Assembly: GCA_020832725.1 (NCBI GenBank)
Contig: JAFIEC010000370.1
Span: 1-7,046, forward strand
From: Paracoccaceae bacterium
Lineage (GTDB): Bacteria; Pseudomonadota; Alphaproteobacteria; Rhodobacterales; Rhodobacteraceae
Direction of reading: 5' to 3'
DNA: 7,046 nt
Position numbers and translations under genes: made by a program. Of the stretch, positions 1 to 5,562 are shown in pieces. Position 1 is the stretch's first letter. Each line of letters starts with the position of its first letter. The notes below the pieces were generated by a model that did no database searches, was not told where the DNA came from, and was given only the letters and a program-made list of their open reading frames with translations.

Positions 1-281
1 TCATGCTGATCACCCTGCCGATCTACATGCCGGTGGTGATCCAGCTGGGCCATGATCCGATCTGGTTCGCGGTTCTGTTCCTCATCGCCATCGAGACGGG
101 GGCGACGTCGCCCCCGCTGGGTGCCGCGCTGTTCGTGATGAAGGCGGTGGCGCCCAAGGGCACGACCATGTCCGATATCTACCGCGCCGCAACGCCCTTT
201 GTGCTGTGCGATCTGGCGGCTATCGGGCTGGTGTTCCTGTTCCCGCAGATCGTGAGCTGGCCACTGATGGTGATGGGTTAG
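1..281 (+). CDS. TRAP transporter large permease subunit (DctM family), C-terminal fragment
   Basis: This is the last 92 full codons of a gene that begins before the window. The frame is open to the left edge, so the Met at position 3 is probably internal. The sequence matches the C-terminal end of DctM-type large membrane subunits of TRAP transporters: a hydrophobic TLPIYMPVV segment, then G-H-D-P-I-W-F, an ETGATSPPLG stretch resembling the conserved E-x-G-x-x-[ST]-P-P-x-G motif, a V-A-P-x-x-T-T-M-x-x-I-x-R loop, and a final hydrophobic helix ending LFPQIVSW. Family knowledge: the large subunit is the inner-membrane channel that takes up a solute delivered by a periplasmic binding protein, driven by an ion gradient. 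The substrate cannot be read from this fragment. Its small-subunit and binding-protein partners, if present, lie upstream of the window. The stop is TAG at 279-281, and yaaA follows 80 bp later on the same strand. Confidence 0.9.
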   Translation, partial: MLITLPIYMPVVIQLGHDPIWFAVLFLIAIETGATSPPLGAALFVMKAVAPKGTTMSDIYRAATPFVLCDLAAIGLVFLFPQIVSWPLMVMG

Positions 282-285
282 CCTG

Positions 286-318
286 CCATCGCGCAGGAGG
301 GCTTTGCACCGGCGATGG
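286..318 (+). other. 7-bp inverted repeat in the TRAP permease-yaaA gap, with AGGAGG in its loop
   Basis: CCATCGC at 286-292 is perfectly complementary to GCGATGG at 312-318, leaving a 19-nt loop. The loop carries a full AGGAGG Shine-Dalgarno match at 295-300. No T-run follows the second arm (GGGCGGGC), so this is not a textbook intrinsic terminator. It could be a terminator-like stem for the TRAP gene, a leader structure for yaaA, or chance. The repeat is seen directly; any function is inference. Confidence 0.35.
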
Positions 319-361
319 GGCGGGCTATCTCAGGGGGCCTGACCTCTTGAGTGGTGTGCCC

Positions 362-1135
362 ATGCTTGTTGTCCTGTCCCCTGCCAAACGTCTCGACATG
401 TCGCCGACGCCCGCCGCGCTGGCGGCTGGCACGCCGCGCTTCGCGTCCCGGGCAAGTGTCCTGGCGGCGGCTGCCCGCGCACAGGGGGCCGAGGGGCTGG
501 CGCAGCTCATGGGCCTGTCGGACAAGCTGGCGCATCTGAACGCAGAGCGTTTCGCCGCCTTCTCCGACGACCCCGCGCCCGAGGTGACGCGCCCTGCGGC
601 ACTGGTTTTCGCCGGCGACACATATGCCGGGCTGGAGGCGCGCAGCCTCTCGCCCGATGCCTGGCGCTGGGCGGGGGACAGGCTGCGCATCCTGTCGGGG
701 CTCTACGGGCTGCTGCGCCCCGGCGACGCGATCCAGCCATATCGGCTGGAAATGGCCCCCGGGCTGGCAGCCGGGGAGGCCCGCGATCTCTACGCCTTCT
801 GGGGCGACAGCATCGCCCGCGCCCTGGCCGAGGATGCCGCCGCCGCCGGCACCGACACGCTGCTGAACTGCGCTTCGGTAGAGTATTTTTCGGCTGTGGA
901 TACGGCGGCGCTGGGCTTGCGGGTGATCGCGCCCGCCTTTCTGGACGTCAAGGATGGTCAGGCTCGGGTGATCTCGTTTCATGCCAAGCGCGCGCGCGGT
1001 GCCATGGCCCGCTTTGTGATGGAGCGACGGATCGAGACCGAGGAGGGCCTTGCCGATTTCGATACCGGCGGCTATCGCCACCGTCCCGAAATGTCGGAGC
1101 CGGGCCGCCCGGTCTTTCTGCGCGACGGAACCTGA
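362..1135 (+). CDS. yaaA: Peroxide stress protein YaaA (DUF328/UPF0246 family)
   Basis: A 257-residue protein, close to the roughly 258 residues of E. coli YaaA. Family landmarks are present in order: N-terminal LSPAKRLDM (5-13), F-x-G-D-T-Y-x-G-L (83-91), the long signature LRILSGLYGLLRPGDAIQPY (108-127), LLNCASVEYFSAVD (167-180) and FLDVKDG...RVISFHAKRARGAMARF (193-218). The ATG at 362 was chosen because the family begins with M-L-x-x-L-S-P-A-K. The frame stays open upstream and offers TTG and GTG codons at 347 and 356, but those residues do not look like the family. The Shine-Dalgarno before this start is poor. Known: in E. coli YaaA is induced by OxyR under hydrogen peroxide, limits free intracellular iron and so Fenton damage, and is cytoplasmic; DNA binding has also been reported. 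I see no obvious OxyR site here. The gene ends 4 bp from the convergent transglycosylase gene. Confidence 0.95.
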   Translation: MLVVLSPAKRLDMSPTPAALAAGTPRFASRASVLAAAARAQGAEGLAQLMGLSDKLAHLNAERFAAFSDDPAPEVTRPAALVFAGDTYAGLEARSLSPDAWRWAGDRLRILSGLYGLLRPGDAIQPYRLEMAPGLAAGEARDLYAFWGDSIARALAEDAAAAGTDTLLNCASVEYFSAVDTAALGLRVIAPAFLDVKDGQARVISFHAKRARGAMARFVMERRIETEEGLADFDTGGYRHRPEMSEPGRPVFLRDGT

Positions 1136-1139
1136 GCGA

Positions 1140-2708
1140 TCAGCGCAGGCGGCGCAGCACCTCGAAGGAGGCGTAGCCGTCGGGGACCATGCCCACGCTG
1201 GACTGGAACTGGCGCACTGCGGCAATCGTGTTGGGCCCCACGATCCCGTCCACCCCCCGTGTGTCAAAGCCGCGCCGGGTCAGCCGTTCCTGCATCTCGC
1301 GCCGCTCGGCCGAGGTGAGGTTGCGGTCCCCCGTGGGCCAGCTGGCCCGCAGCGGCCCGCCTCCTGCGATCCGGTCGGCCAGATGTCCCACGGCGATCAC
1401 ATAGGCATCGGCTGAATTGTACCGGCTGATGACGTGGAAATTGTCGAAGATGACAAAGGCCGCGCCGCGTGCGCCCGCCGGCAGCAGGATCGAGGCGGGG
1501 CCGTGATCGGGGATGGGGCCGCCCGTGGCCAACCGCACCCCCAGCGCATTCCATTGCGCCGGTGTCTTGCGGCTGCGCTTGCCCGACTGGGCGAAATCGA
1601 ACCCTCGCGGCAGGACAACCTCCATGCCCCACGGCTGCCCGCGACGCCAGCCAAAGCGTGCCAGGTAGTGGGCGGTGGATGCCAGCGCGTCGGTGGGATC
1701 GTCACTCCAGATGTCGCGCCGCCCGTTTCCGGTGAAATCCTGCGCATAGGCCAGATAGCTGGTCGGCATGAACTGGGTATGCCCCATCGCCCCGGCCCAG
1801 GATCCCAGCATCCGCTCTGGCGCGATATCGCCTGCCTGAACGATGCGCAGGGTGGCGACAAGCTGCTCCTCGAAGAAGCGGGCGCGCCTGCCGTCATGGG
1901 CCAGCGTGGCCATGGCATCGAGGATGGGCGTGCTGCCCTTGTTCGAGCCGTAATTGCTTTCCAGCCCCCAGACCGCGACGATCACCTCGGGCTCCACCCC
2001 GTAGCGGCGCGAGATACGGTCAAGCGTGGCGCGGTGGCGGGCAAGCGCCGCGCGCCCGTTGGCCACCCGGGTCTCGGAGACTGCGGAGGCGAGGTAGTCC
2101 CAGATCGGGCGGGTGAATTCCGCCTGGTTGCGATCCAGCCGAACGACATCGGGCAGATAGCGCACATTGCGCATGGCACGGTCGAAGGTCGCGGCACTGA
2201 TCCCCTGCGACAGCGCCCGGCCCCGAAATCCGCGCACCCATGCCTCCAGTGCGCGCTGCCCGGCCGCGTCGGCCACGACGGGGGCGGCAGCGGTCGCCGC
2301 CGGTGGGGCGGCAGAGGCGGTGCGGGTTGCGGAGGCGGCGCCAAGAGTGCGGGGCCTGTGGCCGGGCCGCGGGGCACTGGCCGGAGCAAGCGCAGAGCCG
2401 CGCAAGGTCACCGCCGCAGCCGCAAGTGCGCCTGCCGGGGATGCGCCGGCCCCTGAAACGATGGCCCCTGAAACGACGGCCCCGGAAACGCCGGCCCCCG
2501 AAACGCTGGCCCCTGTCGCGCTGACATCGGTTACGCCGGCTGCTGTCGCGCCGGTCATTGCTGTTCCGCCCGACTGGCCAGACCTGTCCGGGCGCGGTTC
2601 GGGCCGGGGGGCGGTCTCCGGTGCGCCCGCTGCGGCACTGCCCGAGCCAGCCATAAGCACAAGTGCCAGCCCTGCCGCCGTGATGATCTGACCCGAGACC
2701 TTGAGCAC
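1140..2708 (-). CDS. Secreted lytic murein transglycosylase (MltB-like) with C-terminal peptidoglycan-binding domain
   Basis: With the GTG start at 2708 the protein has 522 residues. A signal peptide covers about residues 1-27 (hydrophobic I8-A20, then GSGSAAA-G). There is no lipobox cysteine, so it is probably soluble in the periplasm rather than a lipoprotein like E. coli MltB. Residues 28-155 are an Ala/Pro/Ser/Thr/Gly-rich linker containing VSGAx repeats. The transglycosylase domain (about 156-455) has VWGLESNYG with the likely catalytic Glu250, GAMGHTQFMPTSY (306-318), GNGRRDIW (327-334) and SRYNSADAYVIAVGHLADR (428-446). Residues 470-522 form a PG_binding_1 repeat (LTRRGFDTRGVDGIVGPNT). 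Known family reaction: non-hydrolytic cleavage of the MurNAc-GlcNAc bond, giving 1,6-anhydroMurNAc ends. GTG is preferred because AAGGGAG lies 6 nt upstream and translation from it starts directly at the signal peptide. An in-frame ATG at 2750 would add 14 polar residues and has a weaker RBS. Confidence 0.93.
   Translation of the reverse strand: MLKVSGQIITAAGLALVLMAGSGSAAAGAPETAPRPEPRPDRSGQSGGTAMTGATAAGVTDVSATGASVSGAGVSGAVVSGAIVSGAGASPAGALAAAAVTLRGSALAPASAPRPGHRPRTLGAASATRTASAAPPAATAAAPVVADAAGQRALEAWVRGFRGRALSQGISAATFDRAMRNVRYLPDVVRLDRNQAEFTRPIWDYLASAVSETRVANGRAALARHRATLDRISRRYGVEPEVIVAVWGLESNYGSNKGSTPILDAMATLAHDGRRARFFEEQLVATLRIVQAGDIAPERMLGSWAGAMGHTQFMPTSYLAYAQDFTGNGRRDIWSDDPTDALASTAHYLARFGWRRGQPWGMEVVLPRGFDFAQSGKRSRKTPAQWNALGVRLATGGPIPDHGPASILLPAGARGAAFVIFDNFHVISRYNSADAYVIAVGHLADRIAGGGPLRASWPTGDRNLTSAERREMQERLTRRGFDTRGVDGIVGPNTIAAVRQFQSSVGMVPDGYASFEVLRRLR
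2449..2523 (-). repeat. 15-bp tandem repeat within the transglycosylase linker (about five units)
   Basis: Read on the + strand, units begin at 2449, 2464, 2479, 2494 and 2509. The first two are GCCCCTGAAACGATG and GCCCCTGAAACGACG. Units three and four keep GCCCC-x-GAAACG-x-x-G, and the fifth (GCCCCTGTCGCGCTG) is diverged. Because the period is a multiple of three, the frame is kept and the gene product shows VSGAG-VSGAV-VSGAI-VSGAG (about residues 69-88). Copy number could change by slippage without breaking the gene. Confidence 0.8.
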
Positions 2709-2714
2709 CTGCCG

Positions 2715-2721
2715 CTCCCTT
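2715..2721 (-). promoter_or_regulatory. Ribosome binding site that fixes the GTG start of the transglycosylase
   Basis: On the minus strand AAGGGAG is followed by 6 nt (CGGCAG) and GTG at 2708. It lies inside the longer frame that would start at the ATG at 2750, and it is the best Shine-Dalgarno match in this region. It supports a non-ATG start immediately before the signal peptide. Confidence 0.6.
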
Positions 2722-2765
2722 GCCCTGCTGCCTGTTCCAGATGCCCGCATGTTCTCTGCGGTTCC

Positions 2766-2785
2766 GGCTAGCCCATAGTCTAGCC
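2766..2785 (-). promoter_or_regulatory. CTAG-containing inverted repeat upstream of the transglycosylase gene
   Basis: GGCTAG (2766-2771) and CTAGCC (2780-2785) are perfect inverted copies separated by 8 bp. On the minus strand the hexamer GGCTAG also recurs directly, 12 bp apart. The element lies 58-77 bp upstream of the GTG start, where a promoter or operator would be expected, and its middle is the only A/T-richer part of the gap. I could not pair it with a good -35 box. A role as an operator is inference. Confidence 0.3.
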
Positions 2786-2791
2786 TGCAAG

Positions 2792-2818
2792 GCGCGGGCG
2801 GAGAAGCCCCGCCTGCGC
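2792..2818 (-). terminator. GC-rich hairpin downstream of rnr, possible terminator without a T-run
   Basis: On the + strand GCGC-G-GGCGG (2792-2801) pairs with CCGCC-T-GCGC (2809-2818) around a 7-nt loop. In the minus-strand transcript this gives a 9-pair stem with one A-C mismatch. It begins 23 bp after the rnr stop codon, where a terminator would sit. The bases after it on the minus strand (CTTGCAGG) contain no U-run, so intrinsic termination would be weak. It may instead be a 3'-end protective stem. Confidence 0.4.
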
Positions 2819-2841
2819 GACCGGCCACAGCGCTCGGCGGA

Positions 2842-5163
2842 TCAGTGCCGCTGCCGACGGGCGATCTTGCGGGCCTTGGCGGCGCTTGCCTTTTCCTGAC
2901 CGGCCTTGCGGCGCGGGCTGGGCCCCGCCTTCTTGCCGCCGCCCTTGCGCCCGCCGCGGGTGGCACCCGGGGGCAGTGGGCTGTCCTCCACCTCGAGGAT
3001 CTCGACGAGAATCCCGCCGGTGCTGGCCTGTGCCTCCTTGAGGCGGGCGGTCACCGCCATCCCGAGGCCCAGAATCCGGCCCGAGCGCTCGCCCATCAGG
3101 GTCTGCGCGTCGCGGTCATAGTGGAAATATTCCTGACCGAGCCCGGCGATGGGCGCCAGCGCATCGGCCCCGGTTTCGTCCAGCCGCACGAACAGGCCGA
3201 AGCGCGTCACGCCGGAGATGCGGCCGGTGAATTCTCCGCCCACCCGTTCCGACAGATAGGCGGCCAGATAGCGGTCGGTCGTGTCCCTCTCGGCCGCCAT
3301 GGAGCGCCGTTCGGTGGTGGAGATGTGCTCGCCCGTCTCGGGCAATGCCTCGATCTCGGCGTCGCTCAGCCCGTCGCCGCCCCAGCGATGCGCGCGGATC
3401 AGGGCCCGGTGCACCACCAGATCGGCATAGCGCCGGATCGGCGAGGTAAAATGCGCATAGCGCGCCAGCGCCAGACCGAAATGGCCATAGTTCTGAGGTG
3501 CGTAATAGGCCTGTGTCATCGCCCGCAGCACCGAGAGGTTGATCACCTCGGCATGGGGCGTGCCGGCGGAATCCTCCAGCAGGCGGTTCAGGTGCGATGT
3601 CCGCAATACCTGCCCCTTGGCCAGCGTCAGGCCCGCGCTCTCGGCGATCTCGCGCAGCCCGTCGAGCTTCTCGGGGCTCGGCTCCTCGTGGACGCGATAG
3701 AGCAGGGGCACCTGCGCACGCTCCAGCGTTTCGGCGGCGCAGACATTGGCCAGCACCATGCAATCCTCGATCAGCCGGTGCGTATCGAGCCGGGGCCGGA
3801 AGCCGACCGAGGCCACACGGCCTGCATCGTCCAGCGCGATCCGCCGCTCGGGCAGGTCGAGCGCCAGCGGTGCCCGGGCATCGCGCTGCGCCGCCAGTGC
3901 CTCCCACGCCGCGAAGAGGGGCGCGATCACCCCATCGACCAGCGGCCCTGTCGCCGCATCCGGTGCGCCGTCGCGGGCGGCCTGCACCTGCTCGTAGGTC
4001 AGTGCCGCCGGAGAGCGCATCACGCCCCGCACGAAGCGATGCGACAGCTTGTGCCCCGCAGCATCGAGCACCACCCGAAGCGCGATGCAGGGACGCTCGG
4101 CGCCCTCGTGGAGCGAGCACAGATCGCCCGACAGGCTTTCGGGCAGCATGGGCACCACCCTGTCGGGGAAATAGGTGGAATTGCCCCGCAGCCGGGCCTC
4201 CCTGTCCAGCCGCGATCCGGGCGGGACGTAATGGGCGACATCGGCGATGGCCACCCACAGGACATGACCGCCGGGGTTGGCGGGATCCTCGTCGGGCAGC
4301 GCGCAGACCGCATCGTCGTGGTCGCGGGCATCCTCGGGGTCGATGGTGATCAGGGGCAGGTGGCGCAGGTCGCTGCGCGCGGCACGTTGCGCCTCGGTCA
4401 GGGGAAGGGCGGCCTCCGCCGCTTCCAGAACCGCCTCGGGGAAGTCGTCGGGAATGCCATGGGCATGGATCGCGATGAGCGAGACCGCACGCGGCGCGGT
4501 CGGATCGCCCAGCCGGGCGGTGATGCGCGCCCTCTGCAGGCCGAGCGTCTGGCGCGGCCCTGTCTGCACCGCCTCGACAAGCTCGCCGTCGCGCGCGCCG
4601 CCGGTATCGCCGGCCGAGACCATCCACTCGCGCCCCGCCGCGCCCTTGTCGATGGGCATCAGGCGGCCGCCCTCGGCCCCCTTGCGGTAGATGGCGACGA
4701 CCCTGCGCGGCCCCGCTGTCAGTTTGCGGATCAGCCGGGCATGGTGGGTGATCGTATCCCCCCCGTCACTGTCATCTTCATCGCCATCCGGCACATCGGC
4801 CCGCGCGATCTTGGCCAGGATCCGGTCACCTGCCTTCAGCGCCGGGTCGCCGTCCCGGGGCAGGTAGAGGGCCCGCGCATCGCCGTCTGCATGTGCGGCC
4901 TCGGCGGCGCGGCCAACGAGGTCGCCATCGGCGGCCTCCTCCAGAACGAGCACAGCCACGGGCGGCAGGCTTCCGGCCTCGCGATAGCGTCGGCTCTTCT
5001 TCTCGAGGGCACCCTCGTCGGCAAGATCGCGCAGGAGGCGCTTCAGCTCCACCTTTCCCGCGCCCTTGAGGCCGAAGGCCCGGGCGATGTCGCGCTTTGA
5101 GGACTGGGCGGGATTGGCGGCGATCCAGTCGAGGATCTGCGCCTTGCTGGGCACGGAGGTCAT
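2842..5163 (-). CDS. rnr: Ribonuclease R (3'-5' exoribonuclease, RNB/RNase II family)
   Basis: A 773-residue protein, within the usual RNase R range. In order it shows an N-terminal winged-helix-like domain (about 5-60: ILDWIAANPAQSSKRDIARAFGL), cold-shock/OB regions (about 65-230), the RNB catalytic domain (about 260-590) and an S1 domain (about 640-725: GEFTGRISGVTRFGLFVRL). A Gly/Lys/Arg-rich tail (731-773) follows. The RNB signature IDPEDARDHDDA (274-285) supplies the metal-binding aspartates D275, D281, D283 and D284, and HFTSPIRRYADLVVHR (571-586) is also typical. Known role: processive degradation of structured RNA, rRNA and mRNA decay, and quality control, in the cytoplasm. The ATG start has AGGGAG 5 nt upstream. 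An acidic patch (DGDEDDSDGGD, 126-136) interrupts the cold-shock region. The gene follows DUF1244 by 72 bp on the same strand and may be cotranscribed with it. Confidence 0.97.
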   Translation of the reverse strand: MTSVPSKAQILDWIAANPAQSSKRDIARAFGLKGAGKVELKRLLRDLADEGALEKKSRRYREAGSLPPVAVLVLEEAADGDLVGRAAEAAHADGDARALYLPRDGDPALKAGDRILAKIARADVPDGDEDDSDGGDTITHHARLIRKLTAGPRRVVAIYRKGAEGGRLMPIDKGAAGREWMVSAGDTGGARDGELVEAVQTGPRQTLGLQRARITARLGDPTAPRAVSLIAIHAHGIPDDFPEAVLEAAEAALPLTEAQRAARSDLRHLPLITIDPEDARDHDDAVCALPDEDPANPGGHVLWVAIADVAHYVPPGSRLDREARLRGNSTYFPDRVVPMLPESLSGDLCSLHEGAERPCIALRVVLDAAGHKLSHRFVRGVMRSPAALTYEQVQAARDGAPDAATGPLVDGVIAPLFAAWEALAAQRDARAPLALDLPERRIALDDAGRVASVGFRPRLDTHRLIEDCMVLANVCAAETLERAQVPLLYRVHEEPSPEKLDGLREIAESAGLTLAKGQVLRTSHLNRLLEDSAGTPHAEVINLSVLRAMTQAYYAPQNYGHFGLALARYAHFTSPIRRYADLVVHRALIRAHRWGGDGLSDAEIEALPETGEHISTTERRSMAAERDTTDRYLAAYLSERVGGEFTGRISGVTRFGLFVRLDETGADALAPIAGLGQEYFHYDRDAQTLMGERSGRILGLGMAVTARLKEAQASTGGILVEILEVEDSPLPPGATRGGRKGGGKKAGPSPRRKAGQEKASAAKARKIARRQRH

Positions 5164-5168
5164 GTCGG

Positions 5169-5174
5169 CTCCCT
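5169..5174 (-). promoter_or_regulatory. Ribosome binding site of rnr
   Basis: AGGGAG on the minus strand is followed by 5 nt (CCGAC) and the ATG at 5163. This supports the chosen start, which also gives a complete N-terminal winged-helix domain. Confidence 0.65.
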
Positions 5175-5180
5175 AGCACG

Positions 5181-5228
5181 GGGCAAGGTTGGGGTCATGC
5201 GAAATGAGGCGGAGCCCGCCCCTTGCCC
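5181..5228 (-). other. Nested inverted repeat in the DUF1244-rnr gap (possible rnr leader structure)
   Basis: GGGCAAGG (5181-5188) and CCTTGCCC (5221-5228) are perfect 8-bp inverted copies. Between them lies a tight hairpin, GGCGG-AGC-CCGCC (5208-5220). On the minus strand the small hairpin is followed by TCATTTCG, with only a short T-run. The outer stem would close 6 nt upstream of the rnr Shine-Dalgarno. It could be a weak terminator or attenuator for the upstream pair, an RNA-stabilising structure, or a leader limiting rnr translation. The repeats are directly visible; function is inference. Confidence 0.4.
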
Positions 5229-5235
5229 GGCCCGA

Positions 5236-5562
5236 TCAGCCGTGATCGCGCGCGGAAGCCGCGAAGGCGGCCTGCTGGTCGGGGCTCGCCTCGGTCTGGT
5301 GGTGGGCCTTCCATTCGGCATAGGGCATCCCGTAGACGATCTCCCGCGCGGCCTCCTTGTCAAGCGCCAGACCCCGCGCCTCGGCTGCCTCCTGATACCA
5401 GCGGCTCAGGCAGTTGCGGCAGAACCCGGTGAGGTTCATCATGTCGATGTTCTGCACCTCGGGATGGGCGCGCAGATGGGCCACAAGTGCCCGAAAGGCA
5501 GCAGCCTCCAGTTCGGTGCGGGTGGCGGTGTCGAGCGCGGTTTCGGGGGTCGTTCCGGTCAT
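5236..5562 (-). CDS. DUF1244 family protein of unknown function
   Basis: A 108-residue cytoplasmic protein with no signal peptide or membrane segment. It matches DUF1244 almost throughout: FRALVAHLRAHPEVQNIDMMNLTGFCRNCLSRWY (23-56) and EAAREIVYGMPYAEWK (70-85), then a Gln/Glu-rich end. The FCRNC motif places Cys48 and Cys51 as a C-x-x-C pair. With the nearby His29 and His33 these could bind a metal or act in redox chemistry, but that is inference. Family members are known from structural genomics; I know of no established function. The start is the ATG at 5562, preceded by GAGGA 7 nt upstream, and it overlaps the TGA of the amidohydrolase gene (ATGA). Longer in-frame extensions run into the amidohydrolase coding region and do not look like the family. 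rnr follows after 72 bp. Confidence 0.92.
   Translation of the reverse strand: MTGTTPETALDTATRTELEAAAFRALVAHLRAHPEVQNIDMMNLTGFCRNCLSRWYQEAAEARGLALDKEAAREIVYGMPYAEWKAHHQTEASPDQQAAFAASARDHG

Noticed and set aside
206..361. N-terminal extension of the yaaA frame upstream of the ATG at 362
   Set aside because: It overlaps the TRAP permease end in another frame, and the added residues do not resemble YaaA, which starts M-L-x-x-L-S-P-A-K.
1434..2456. Open frame of about 340 codons on the + strand, antisense to the transglycosylase
   Set aside because: Its composition is that of a shadow frame, it has no domain motifs, and the minus-strand gene has signal peptide, catalytic Glu and PG-binding motifs.
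2449..2523. Short regularly spaced repeats considered as a CRISPR-like array
   Set aside because: The 15-bp units are directly abutting without spacers and encode a VSGAx peptide repeat in frame with the gene.
2709..2966. N-terminal extension of the transglycosylase frame up to 2966
   Set aside because: It would overlap the 3' end of rnr and bury the signal peptide far inside the protein. The GTG with a good RBS explains the N-terminus.
2845..5100. Very long open frame (about 751 codons) on the + strand, antisense to rnr
   Set aside because: It lies opposite a clearly real RNase R gene. Its translation is rich in Arg, Gly, His and Gln with no recognisable domain. Long antisense frames are expected in GC-rich coding DNA.
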